Assembly (NCBI RefSeq): GCF_009827545.1
Contig: NZ_WTYS01000001.1
Coordinates: 1,699,772 to 1,763,771 of the forward strand
Direction: 5' to 3'
Source of the DNA: Pontixanthobacter gangjinensis
GTDB lineage: Bacteria; Pseudomonadota; Alphaproteobacteria; Sphingomonadales; Sphingomonadaceae
DNA length: 64,000 nt
Part shown: positions 53,365 to 61,990 of the stretch, one piece after another
Layout: the number at the start of each line of letters is the position of its first letter
Position numbering within the stretch: the stretch's first letter is position 1
Translations under genes and position numbers: made by a program
Notes under the pieces: generated by a model
What the model was told of the DNA's origin: nothing
The model's database searches: none
The model's input: only the letters and a program-made list of their open reading frames with translations

Positions 53365-54258
53365 CTAAACGCCCGCGAGTTTTGCAGTTTCGAGGATCGC
53401 ACCGACAAACCCTTCGGGATCATCTTCCTGTATGAAATGGCCACCCTGTAGCGTTCTGTGCAAGTTATGCTTTGCGCCGGGAATGCGCTGTTTGAACGCC
53501 TCATCGCCGCCGCGGGTAATCGGGTCTTTATCGCTGAAACAGCAGGTGAATGGCTTCTCAAAACCCTCAAGCACTTTCCAAGCCTCTAGTTGATCGGGCA
53601 CAGCAACATTTTTGCCAAGCGGAACCAGAGCGGGGAATATCCGCGCCGCCGCCTTGCTACCATGAATGTCATAGGGCGCGTTATAGGCATCAACGACATT
53701 GGTCGGCAGATCCGTTCTGGTTGCCTTCTGAATAATCCCGCCAATCGGAAATATTGGACTGAATTTGGCGAAAGTACGCCATTTCGCGAATGCTGGCGGA
53801 GGCTCTTGTCCTGCAGGCAGGCCGCCGTTGGACAGTACCACCGCGGCAAACTTGTCGGGCGTTTCAGCGACCATCCTCAGGCCGATCAAGGATCCCCAAT
53901 CTTGGCATGCAAGCACTACATTGTTTAGCCCGACCGCGTCGAACCATTCGCGCATCCATGCGACATGGCCGGCATACGAGAAGATTGATTTTGAGGTCGG
54001 CTTGTCTGACTTTCCGAAGCCGATCAGATCGGGCGCGATAACCCGGTATCCAGCATCAACCATTGGGCCTACCATTTTCCGGTAGAGGAAGCTCCAGCTC
54101 GGCTCGCCATGCATCATCAAAACTGGCGTGCCGTCGCGTGGTCCTTCGTCAATATAATGCAAACGTAGCCCGCCTTTCAGATCGTGATAATTCGGTTTGA
54201 ATGGGTAATCAGGAATGTCTGCGAAACATGCTTCCGGGGTACGGTGAACTTTTGCCAT
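53365..54258 (-). CDS. Haloalkane dehalogenase (subfamily I type)
   Basis: A 297-residue alpha/beta hydrolase that hydrolyses carbon-halogen bonds of alkanes. HGEPSWSF gives the oxyanion region. The nucleophile aspartate and halide-binding tryptophan are in ACQDWGSLIGLR. The acid appears in SDKDPITRG, and the base histidine in LQGGHFIQED. A cap-domain tryptophan (AFAKWRTFAKFSP) fits the second halide ligand of DhlA-like enzymes. The ATG at 54258 has AAGAGGA upstream. It diverges from the methyltransferase gene by 63 bases. An epoxide hydrolase is less likely because of the QDW motif. Confidence 0.88.
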   Translation of the reverse strand: MAKVHRTPEACFADIPDYPFKPNYHDLKGGLRLHYIDEGPRDGTPVLMMHGEPSWSFLYRKMVGPMVDAGYRVIAPDLIGFGKSDKPTSKSIFSYAGHVAWMREWFDAVGLNNVVLACQDWGSLIGLRMVAETPDKFAAVVLSNGGLPAGQEPPPAFAKWRTFAKFSPIFPIGGIIQKATRTDLPTNVVDAYNAPYDIHGSKAAARIFPALVPLGKNVAVPDQLEAWKVLEGFEKPFTCCFSDKDPITRGGDEAFKQRIPGAKHNLHRTLQGGHFIQEDDPEGFVGAILETAKLAGV

Positions 54259-54321
54259 ATCAATCCTCTTGGTTTTACTTACCATGCAGTTCGTTCGCGC
54301 AGATGGGAAGAGGGGGCAGGA

Positions 54322-54954
54322 ATGGGTTTGCAAAGTTGGTGGGATGAACATGGCGTACCGAGACTGATCAAGGTTGCGTGCGGTAGCCCTCAAATCATGA
54401 AATTACGGTCACAAATTGTACCGCGCGCCAGGGGCGATGTATTTGAAATCGGCTGCGGCGGCGGCATCAATCAAGAATTCTACAACGCCGCCGCTATTAC
54501 ACGCTATTGCGGAATAGATCCGGGCGGAAAGCTGCTGGAATATGCCAAAGCGGCCGCGGACAAGAAGGGTTGGGCGGCTGATATTCGTGACGGGATTGGA
54601 GAAGATATTCCGTTCGAGAACGAGAATTTCGACACCGTGGTCTGCACTTATACGATGTGTTCGGTTGCTGATCAGACACAAGTTGTCCGAGAGATGCGTA
54701 GGATATTGAAGCCTGGAGGGCAGCTGCTGTTTCTCGAGCATGGCCGAGCGCCAGACGCCGATGTGGCAAAATGGCAGGACCGGATCGAGCCTATTTGGAA
54801 GCCGCTAGCTGGTGGATGTCATTTGACTAGGCCGATCACATCGGCGGTGCGCGAGGGCGGCTTTGAGGTTGAGCAATTGGGTGAACGATACGCCCCCAAG
54901 ACCCCGCGACCTGTTGGCTGGATGGAATGGGGTGTCGGGGTAAAGACCGAATAG
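54322..54954 (+). CDS. Class I SAM-dependent methyltransferase
   Basis: A 211-residue methyltransferase of the UbiE-like group. Motif I is VFEIGCGGGINQEFY (about residue 40), and TVVCTYTMCSVAD and LKPGGQLLFLEHGRAPD are motifs II and III. The substrate is unknown. The ATG at 54322 follows AGGGGGCAGGA. It is divergent from the dehalogenase gene and ends before a strong terminator hairpin shared with rne. Confidence 0.85.
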   Translation: MGLQSWWDEHGVPRLIKVACGSPQIMKLRSQIVPRARGDVFEIGCGGGINQEFYNAAAITRYCGIDPGGKLLEYAKAAADKKGWAADIRDGIGEDIPFENENFDTVVCTYTMCSVADQTQVVREMRRILKPGGQLLFLEHGRAPDADVAKWQDRIEPIWKPLAGGCHLTRPITSAVREGGFEVEQLGERYAPKTPRPVGWMEWGVGVKTE

Positions 54955-55004
54955 CTGAGCGGCCATTATGGTCATGCTCAAATCTCTTTGACTGTACCAC
55001 GAAA

Positions 55005-55038
55005 AGGGCCGCCCGGCGATGTTACGCCGGGCGGCCCT
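55005..55038. terminator. Strong hairpin terminator of rne and the methyltransferase
   Basis: A perfect 14-base-pair inverted repeat (AGGGCCGCCCGGCG, 55005-55018; complement at 55025-55038) has a 6-base loop. On the minus strand it is followed by TTTTC, as expected for a rho-independent terminator ending rne. On the plus strand it ends the methyltransferase transcript without a long U run. Confidence 0.85.
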
Positions 55039-55066
55039 AATTCATTCTCCGGTAAGTATGGCGATC

Positions 55067-57916
55067 TTACTCACCAAATGTGCGTTGCCACCAGCCTTTG
55101 CGGCCTTTGGTTGGCTCGGCAGATGCTTCGCCTTTGTCAGTCGCTTCGGGAGCAGGAGAGGATGTCTCCTCGGCCTTCGCTTCGCTTTCAGAGGCTTTCT
55201 TTTTTGCAGGTGCGCGTTTGCGTGGCGCTGGTTTTGCCTTTTCTGCTGCAGGAGCCTCGTTGGCATCCGCAGTTTTGCGGCGTGTCCGCTTTGGCTTTGG
55301 TGCCTCTTCAGCTGCAGCACCAACCTCGGCTTCGCCATTGGCTGCATCTTTCGGTGCGGCTTTCTTGCGCGGTGCACGCTTGGCTTTCGGCTTGGCTTCA
55401 GTATCGCTGGCAGTATCTTCTACCGCTGCTGCGTCGGCTTTTGCTTTCGGAGCAGGTTTTTTGCGAGGAGCGCGCCGAGCCTTCGGCTTAGGAGCATCTT
55501 CTGCGGCCATAGCTTGAGCAGTTTCGGGCGCACCATCGGGACCGGCCACTACGGCCATGTCTTGGACGACTTGTTCCGAAACGGCATCTAGCTTCGCAGC
55601 ATCTTTGGCGGTTACTTCGTTGCTGTCATTGCCAGCTTCGTTGTCGCCACCATTCTCAGAGTTTTGCTCACTATCGCTGCGATTGCGTCCACCACGGCGT
55701 CCACGTCCACCACGACGGCGGCGTTTCTTCCTCGGCTTGCCATCTTCGTCGAGCTCTTCGTTACGGCTGTTGTCGCGATTATCATCACGCTTCGCTGGGC
55801 GATCACTGTTATCGTCATCAGACGAATTGTCATTGTCGCTGCCATCGTCATTGCGCGGCTTACGGCCACGACCGCCACGGCGGCGGCGCTTCTTTTGGGG
55901 GCGACCATTGTCATCGCGATCACCGCCGTCATCATCCGCATCGTCTGTTTCGACTTCGATGTCATCATCATCATCGTCATCATCATCATCGACTATAGGT
56001 TCAAAATGTGGTGCCTCGGTCGGTTTGGGGCCAGCGCTGCCAACCGCCATTTTCGCGCCTTCTTCTTCGCCTTCTGGAATGACTTCGACAGAAACGTTGT
56101 AGCGCTCTTCGATTTCGCGCAGATCGGCCCGCTTCGAATTGAGCAGATAGATTGCTGCTTCTGTGCTGGCCGCAAGCGAAATTATGGTGCCTTTTCCTTT
56201 CGCCGCTTCGTCTTCAATCAGACGTAGGGCTGAAAGGCCTGCGGAAGAGGCAGTGCGGACGAGTCCGGTACCATCGCAATGCGGACACTCTCGTGTGGTC
56301 GCCTCAAGCACACCGGTGCGCAAACGCTGGCGGCTCATTTCCATCAGGCCAAAACCCGATATACGACCAACCTGAATCCGGGCGCGATCGTTTTTGAGTG
56401 CGTCCTTCATTGCGCGCTCAACTTTGCGGATGTTGGAATTATATTCCATGTCGATGAAGTCGATCACGACCAGACCGGCCATATCGCGCAAGCGCAGTTG
56501 GCGAGCGATTTCACGCGCGGCTTCTACGTTGGTGGCAACTGCTGTTTGCTCAATGCCGTGCTCTTTCGTGGAACGGCCTGAGTTGATGTCGATTGAAACC
56601 AACGCTTCGGTTGGGTTGATTACAAGGTAACCGCCCGATTTCAGCTGGACCATGGGATCATACATTGCCCGCAATTGGTCTTCTGCGCCGTAACGCTGGA
56701 ACAAGGGAACCGGATCGGAATAGGCTTTCACCCGGCGCGCGTGGCTGGGCATCAGCATCTTCATGAAACCCTTGGCCAGTTTATAACCGTCTTCGCCTTC
56801 GACGATTACTTCTTCGATCTCGCGATTGTAGATGTCGCGGATTGCGCGCTTGATTAGGTCACTGTCCGAATGGATCAGGGCAGGGGCACTAGAGCCGAGC
56901 GTGTTATTGCGGATATCATCCCACAAACGGGCGAGATAATCGAAGTCACGCTTGATCTCAGTTTTGGTGCGGCTGAGGCCAGCAGTGCGGACAATTAGCC
57001 CCATGCTCTTGGGAAGGCTAAGATCACCGACAATTTGCTTGAGGCGCTTGCGATCCGGTCCACTGGAAATCTTACGGCTGATGCCGCCGCCGTGGCTGCT
57101 GTTAGGCATAAGCACGGTGTAGCGGCCAGCGAGGCTTAGATATGTGGTCAGAGCAGCGCCTTTATTGCCGCGCTCTTCTTTCACTACTTGTACGAGCAGA
57201 ACCTGACGGCGCTGGATGACGTCCTGGATTTTGTAACGGCGGCGCAGAGCCATCCGCTTGGCACGAACTTCGTCGACAGCTTTGGCACGGCTTCCGCCGT
57301 TCTTGCCTCCGCCTTGACGCCGGCCGCCTTTGGCCTTCCGTCCGCCGCGTCCGCGGCCTCTTCCACGGCGACCGCGATCTTCTCCGCCGTCTTCCTTGGA
57401 TTCTTCTTCGTCCGAATCGTCATCATCATCGTCGTCATCGTCGCCATCAACGTGGCCTTCTTCGATTGTGGCGACTTTGTCTTTTTCAGACGTATCGATT
57501 TCTTCCATGCCGTCTTCGGCTAGGTCTTCTGCGAGCGCTTCTGATGATTCATCCTCAGCATCATATTCGTCGCCTGGAATGTGACCTTCGTCCTCTTCGG
57601 CAGCGCGCAAAGCGGCTTCCTCTTCGGCAGCTTCAGCTTCTTCAGCCAGCAAAGCTTCCCGATCTTCTTTCGGAATCTGGTAATAATCGGGGTGAATTTC
57701 GTTAAAGGCTAGAAAACCGTGACGGTTGCCGCCGAAGTCGACAAATGCCGCCTGCAGCGATGGTTCGACCCGCGTAACTTTCGCTAGGTAGATATTGCCT
57801 TTGATCTGCTTGTGTTCAGCAGATTCAAAGTCAAATTCCTCAATCCGGTTTCCCTTTAATACCGCCACTCTGGTTTCTTCCGAGTGGCGCGCATCGATTA
57901 GCATGCGCGTTGCCAT
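55067..57916 (-). CDS. rne: Ribonuclease E
   Basis: A 949-residue endoribonuclease for mRNA turnover and rRNA processing. An S1 domain (GNIYLAKVTRVEPSLQAAFVDFG) is interrupted by a long acidic insert (about residues 88-175, with nine consecutive Asp), as in other alphaproteobacterial forms. The catalytic core has the Mg-binding aspartates in LVVIDFIDME and NDRARIQVG, and CPHCDGTG is the zinc link. The C-terminal third is disordered, acidic then Arg-rich (RKKRRRRGGRGRR), then Lys/Ala/Pro repeats. The ATG at 57916 matches the conserved MATRMLIDA start. Confidence 0.96.
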   Translation of the reverse strand: MATRMLIDARHSEETRVAVLKGNRIEEFDFESAEHKQIKGNIYLAKVTRVEPSLQAAFVDFGGNRHGFLAFNEIHPDYYQIPKEDREALLAEEAEAAEEEAALRAAEEDEGHIPGDEYDAEDESSEALAEDLAEDGMEEIDTSEKDKVATIEEGHVDGDDDDDDDDDSDEEESKEDGGEDRGRRGRGRGRGGRKAKGGRRQGGGKNGGSRAKAVDEVRAKRMALRRRYKIQDVIQRRQVLLVQVVKEERGNKGAALTTYLSLAGRYTVLMPNSSHGGGISRKISSGPDRKRLKQIVGDLSLPKSMGLIVRTAGLSRTKTEIKRDFDYLARLWDDIRNNTLGSSAPALIHSDSDLIKRAIRDIYNREIEEVIVEGEDGYKLAKGFMKMLMPSHARRVKAYSDPVPLFQRYGAEDQLRAMYDPMVQLKSGGYLVINPTEALVSIDINSGRSTKEHGIEQTAVATNVEAAREIARQLRLRDMAGLVVIDFIDMEYNSNIRKVERAMKDALKNDRARIQVGRISGFGLMEMSRQRLRTGVLEATTRECPHCDGTGLVRTASSAGLSALRLIEDEAAKGKGTIISLAASTEAAIYLLNSKRADLREIEERYNVSVEVIPEGEEEGAKMAVGSAGPKPTEAPHFEPIVDDDDDDDDDDIEVETDDADDDGGDRDDNGRPQKKRRRRGGRGRKPRNDDGSDNDNSSDDDNSDRPAKRDDNRDNSRNEELDEDGKPRKKRRRRGGRGRRGGRNRSDSEQNSENGGDNEAGNDSNEVTAKDAAKLDAVSEQVVQDMAVVAGPDGAPETAQAMAAEDAPKPKARRAPRKKPAPKAKADAAAVEDTASDTEAKPKAKRAPRKKAAPKDAANGEAEVGAAAEEAPKPKRTRRKTADANEAPAAEKAKPAPRKRAPAKKKASESEAKAEETSSPAPEATDKGEASAEPTKGRKGWWQRTFGE

Positions 57917-58380
57917 TGAATTTTCTCCATGCGCATCCGGGCGGAACAGGCCTAACGGCCGTTTCCAACAAAGGGACACGCAAATATGTGTGAATACCGC
58001 CGGACTTAATTGGCCGTGCGGAAATGAATGACCGGTTCCGGCGCTGATGCGCCGCGTTTTCTATGCTGAACCGGAGTGATGTGTATGCAGAGATAAAATT
58101 GCGCGAATGTTGCGCTGCCCGGTCCGCCCACGTCACGCCATGACCTTGCGGCCATGTCGTCTGGGTCGGGGAGAGGCTTCTCATGTCTGCATCAACCTGT
58201 TGAATTACCAAAGCGAATACTGTGGTAGTATCTGGAATGTTTCTCTTAACGAAGGATGATTTACAAATCATTCGAACACGAAGAGGGGAACCCTTTCCAG
58301 TGACAGAGCGCTAGCACCGTGGGTTTCCTATCGCAACCATATTGCGCAATGTGTGCGCAACACCCTAACAACGGCGAGCA
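57917..58380 (-). promoter_or_regulatory. Long upstream region of rne, shared with the divergent amidase gene
   Basis: This 464-base gap has no gene. On the rne side it contains a hairpin CGGCGC-TGAT-GCGCCG (58039-58054) about 125 bases before the start codon and a GGCC-TAAC-GGCC repeat nearer to it. On the amidase side, ATACT-GTGGT-AGTAT (58217-58231) is a small operator-like repeat. Structured rne leaders serve autoregulation in enterobacteria; whether that holds here is inference. Confidence 0.4.
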
Positions 58381-59250
58381 ATGTCACTTCGTATACAACT
58401 TTGGCTGATTTTTCTTGCGCCTGTCGTTTTGCTCGGCGGGCTTTATGCATTCGGGCTGACGCTTCCGGTGCCCCATTTGGGGCGCGACTATGTCATCAGA
58501 TTGGCATTGCCGGAACAGGGCGCACCGGTGGATTTACCTGAGATTCTTGGGCCGCAAGATATCACTCGTCCGCTGGTAGTCATCGACGCAGGACACGGCG
58601 GCAAAGACCCCGGTGCAAGTGGGGCCGGGTATCGGGAAAAAGATGTGGTCCTAGGCTTGGCAATCGCATTGCGGGACCTGTTGCTTGAAGAAGGCGGAAT
58701 ACGGGTCGCATTGACCCGGTCTGATGATACATTCCTGATTCTGGAAGAGCGCCCCGAGATCGCCCGCAGGCTAGATGCTGATTTGTTCATTTCGATCCAT
58801 GCCGATTCGTCGGGCGAGGTCAGCGGGGTTAGCGGGGCGAGTATCTATACCCTATCTGACGAGGCTTCGAGCGAAGCGGCGGCTTTGTTCGCAGAGCGAG
58901 AAAATAATGCCGGATCATTGAACGGGGCAATTATCGAAGGTCACAGTAAAGAGGTTAGCGATATTCTGGTCGAACTGTCGCAGCGCCGGGTTCAGCAGAA
59001 CTCAGATCAATTCGCTGGATTGATCACGCGTGAAGGGCAAAATTTGCTCCGCTTCCATCCGCAACGGCGCCGCTCGGCCGCATTGGCAGTTTTACGAGCG
59101 CCTGATGTACCGGCAGTGCTTTACGAATCGGGATATATTACCAATCCCGCCGATGCGCAGCGGCTCGCATCTGAAGAGGGGCGAACCAATTTTGCTCAGG
59201 TGATGGCGCGGGCGATAAGAATCTATTTCGCCCGGCAAACGGACCAATAA
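58381..59250 (+). CDS. amiC: N-acetylmuramoyl-L-alanine amidase (AmiC family)
   Basis: A 289-residue zinc amidase cleaving peptide stems from peptidoglycan. An N-terminal helix (residues 5-25) serves as signal or anchor. The zinc motifs are VVIDAGHGGKDPGASG, ADLFISIHADS and the C-terminal YESGYITNP with the catalytic glutamate. No AMIN domain is present, so it is shorter than Escherichia AmiC. The penicillin-binding protein gene follows after about 120 bases on the same strand, so the two form a cell-wall pair. Confidence 0.92.
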   Translation: MSLRIQLWLIFLAPVVLLGGLYAFGLTLPVPHLGRDYVIRLALPEQGAPVDLPEILGPQDITRPLVVIDAGHGGKDPGASGAGYREKDVVLGLAIALRDLLLEEGGIRVALTRSDDTFLILEERPEIARRLDADLFISIHADSSGEVSGVSGASIYTLSDEASSEAAALFAERENNAGSLNGAIIEGHSKEVSDILVELSQRRVQQNSDQFAGLITREGQNLLRFHPQRRRSAALAVLRAPDVPAVLYESGYITNPADAQRLASEEGRTNFAQVMARAIRIYFARQTDQ

Positions 59251-59371
59251 GCATGTGCTTTGAAACGGCTACTCAGCCACACTTGGACCACTATTCCGGT
59301 GGCGCCCGTAAAGCTTCTTGTAAAGCTTCTGGTGCGAGACAGAATCTCCGTGCTAAGGGCCATGGCCAACT

Positions 59372-61888
59372 ATGACTGACACATCGAAATTCGAATCCTT
59401 GAGCTATAGAATCCGCCGCGAAGCTAGCGGCATGATCGCTTGGTTTAAGCGCAATTGGCACGAGCGCCGCTGGTTCAAATGGGGCAGCGCCGGGCTCGGC
59501 GCATTGCTGGTGCTTTGGCTGATAGCGTGGGTCTTGCTCGCCAGAAGTTTGCCCGACGCTGAAACACTCCTTGAATATGAGCCGCCATTGCCAACAGTGG
59601 TTCGCGGTATTGATGGCGAGATTGTCCATTCTTATGCCCGTGAACGGCGGGTTCAGTTACAATATTCCGACTTTCCTGAGACTCTGATCGAAGCCTATCT
59701 CGCAGCAGAAGATAAGACTTTCTTTAGCCACGGTGGGATTGATGCAGGTGGTTTGGTTGGCGCGGTTATCGATTATGTCAGCAAGATGGGGTCCGACGAG
59801 CGCGCGGTTGGTGGTTCGACCATAACCCAGCAAGTGGCCAAGAATATTCTACTCACAAACGAATATTCCGTTAGCCGCAAGATCAAGGAATTGATGCTTG
59901 CGCGGCGAATTGAAGGGGTTTTGAACAAAGAACAGATCCTCGAACTTTATCTTAATGAAATTCCGCTGGGCCGGCGATCTTACGGCGTTCAGGCCGCATC
60001 GCGAGCCTATTTTGGAAAAGATGTCGGGGATTTAGAGCTTCAGGAAATGGCGTTTCTTGCCATTTTGCCAAAAGCTCCGGAAGTTTATGGTCGTTCGAAA
60101 AATGCAGAGCGCGCCATCGAACGTCGCAATTTCGTCCTTAGCCAAATGGTTGAGAATGAATTTGTCACCTCCGCCGAAGCAGAACTCGCCAAGGGTTTGC
60201 CACTTGGCTTGATCACTCAGGCACAAGATAGCAGATCCGCTGATGCCGGTTATTTCCTTGAGGAAGTGCGCCGCAATCTAATTGAGGAGTTTGGCGAAAC
60301 CGCCGATGACGGAAAGAACAGTGTCTATGCAGGCGGGCTGTGGGTTCGCACGTCGCTTGATACCCAAATGCAGGATGCGGCTCGAAATGCACTGCGTAAG
60401 GGTATGATGCGTTATCATAGCGGCAAGGGCTGGGGCGGTCCGATTGCAACGATCAATCTGGATGACGGAAGTTGGAGTAGCCAGCTGGAAAGCTCCTATC
60501 TTGGCATCAACTATGAAGGTTGGAGAGTTGGCGTTGTGACAGCGCGCAATGGTGCTTCAGCCACCGTCGGTTTTTCAGATGCAGAAGAAGCGCCTTTGAC
60601 CAATTTGCCAAATGCTCTGAAGCCCGGCGATGTCATCGCGGTAGCAAAATCGGGTAGCGGATATGCTGTACGAACGTTGCCGGGCGTATCTGGCGGCTTT
60701 GTTGCGCAAGATCCGCAGACTGGTAGAATTTTGGCGATGCAAGGTGGGTTCGATAGCCGGCTTGGCTCTTTCAACAGGGCAACGCAGGCAAATCGCCAGC
60801 CTGGCTCTACCATCAAGCCGTTTGTTTATGCGACTGGCCTCGAAAATGGTATGACGCCTGCCAGCGAAGTTCCCGATCAGACCTATTGTTATTATCAAGG
60901 CTCTCGCTTGGGTGAGAAGTGCTTCCGCAACTCCGGCGGCGGAGGTGGCGGCGTGCACACCATGCGCTGGGGCTTAGAGCAATCGCGGAACTTAATGACT
61001 GTGCATATCGCAATGGAATCCGGGATGCCAAAAGTCGTTGAAACTATCAAGAATGTGGGTATCGGCGATTTTGAACCTTATCCCGCTTTCGCATTGGGTG
61101 CAGGCGAGACCACTGTGGTGAAGATGGTCAACGCTTATTCGGCATTGGCCAATCATGGGCGGCAATTTGTTCCCTCTGTCATTGATTACGTACAGGACCG
61201 CCGCGGCAAGGTAATTTTTCGTGCTGACAAGCGTGATTGTGCAGGCTGCAACATGGCGCAGTGGGATGGGCAGCCGATGCCGCGCCTCGCGCCGGGCGGA
61301 AATCAAGTCATCGATGCGCGCACCGCCTTCCAAACGGTACATATGTTAGAGGGCGTGGTTCAGCGGGGGACCGGCACGGTGCTGCGTTCGCTTGACCTGC
61401 CAATGTTCGGCAAGACCGGGACGACATCCGGCCCGAAGGATGTTTGGTTCGTAGGCGGAACGCCTGACGTCATCGCCGGTGCTTATATTGGATATGATAA
61501 TCCGAAAAACCTTGGTGGCTATGCCCAGGGCGGTACGGTGACCGCTCCTATTGTTAAACAGTTTTTCGAAGAGACCAAGAGCCGGATGAGCGGAGATCCG
61601 TTTATTGCTCCGGCCGGGGTGAGAATGGTTCGCGTCGACCGGATATCGGGCAAACGCGTGTTCGATGCATGGCCCGGCTCGGACCCCAAGGCGAGCGTAA
61701 TATGGGAAGCCTTCAAGCCTGACACTGAACCGCCGCGCGCGACCCGGCGCGACGAGATAGAAAGCAAACGCAAGGAAATCCTCGCCTCGATCCGCCGTGG
61801 TTCGCAGACGCAAAGCCAACAGGCTGCCGCGAAACCCAAAGAAGAAGTTCAAGAAGACTTTGTCGAAGAACAAGGCGGCATCTACTAG
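59372..61888 (+). CDS. mrcA: Penicillin-binding protein 1A
   Basis: An 838-residue bifunctional peptidoglycan synthase. There is a short cytoplasmic part and a membrane helix (about residues 43-62). The glycosyltransferase (GT51) domain has AAEDKTFFSHGGID with the catalytic glutamate and STITQQVAKN. The transpeptidase has S479-T-I-K482 (RQPGSTIKPF), SRN and KTGTTSGPKD. The usual OB-like insert lies between the two domains. It is downstream of the amidase on the same strand. Confidence 0.95.
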   Translation: MTDTSKFESLSYRIRREASGMIAWFKRNWHERRWFKWGSAGLGALLVLWLIAWVLLARSLPDAETLLEYEPPLPTVVRGIDGEIVHSYARERRVQLQYSDFPETLIEAYLAAEDKTFFSHGGIDAGGLVGAVIDYVSKMGSDERAVGGSTITQQVAKNILLTNEYSVSRKIKELMLARRIEGVLNKEQILELYLNEIPLGRRSYGVQAASRAYFGKDVGDLELQEMAFLAILPKAPEVYGRSKNAERAIERRNFVLSQMVENEFVTSAEAELAKGLPLGLITQAQDSRSADAGYFLEEVRRNLIEEFGETADDGKNSVYAGGLWVRTSLDTQMQDAARNALRKGMMRYHSGKGWGGPIATINLDDGSWSSQLESSYLGINYEGWRVGVVTARNGASATVGFSDAEEAPLTNLPNALKPGDVIAVAKSGSGYAVRTLPGVSGGFVAQDPQTGRILAMQGGFDSRLGSFNRATQANRQPGSTIKPFVYATGLENGMTPASEVPDQTYCYYQGSRLGEKCFRNSGGGGGGVHTMRWGLEQSRNLMTVHIAMESGMPKVVETIKNVGIGDFEPYPAFALGAGETTVVKMVNAYSALANHGRQFVPSVIDYVQDRRGKVIFRADKRDCAGCNMAQWDGQPMPRLAPGGNQVIDARTAFQTVHMLEGVVQRGTGTVLRSLDLPMFGKTGTTSGPKDVWFVGGTPDVIAGAYIGYDNPKNLGGYAQGGTVTAPIVKQFFEETKSRMSGDPFIAPAGVRMVRVDRISGKRVFDAWPGSDPKASVIWEAFKPDTEPPRATRRDEIESKRKEILASIRRGSQTQSQQAAAKPKEEVQEDFVEEQGGIY

Positions 61889-61925
61889 TCAGGCACGGCG
61901 TAGTGGACGCACCAAATTGCGAGTG

Positions 61926-61964
61926 CCGCTAAGCTTTACAAACCATGTTCCTCCGCTAAGCGGA
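61926..61964 (+). repeat. Direct repeat and palindrome before prfB
   Basis: CCGCTAAGC occurs at 61926-61934 and again at 61953-61961. The second copy forms part of a 13-base palindrome TCCGCT-A-AGCGGA (61952-61964). The palindrome ends 26 bases before the prfB start codon. It may be an operator or chance. Confidence 0.3.
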
Positions 61965-61990
61965 CTGCGAACTTGCTTAAGGAAATTTCT

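Noticed and set aside
55557-56227. Ser/Arg-rich and Ile/Val-rich open frames on the plus strand
   Set aside because: They are mirror images of the low-complexity Asp/Arg/Lys codons of the rne C-terminal region.
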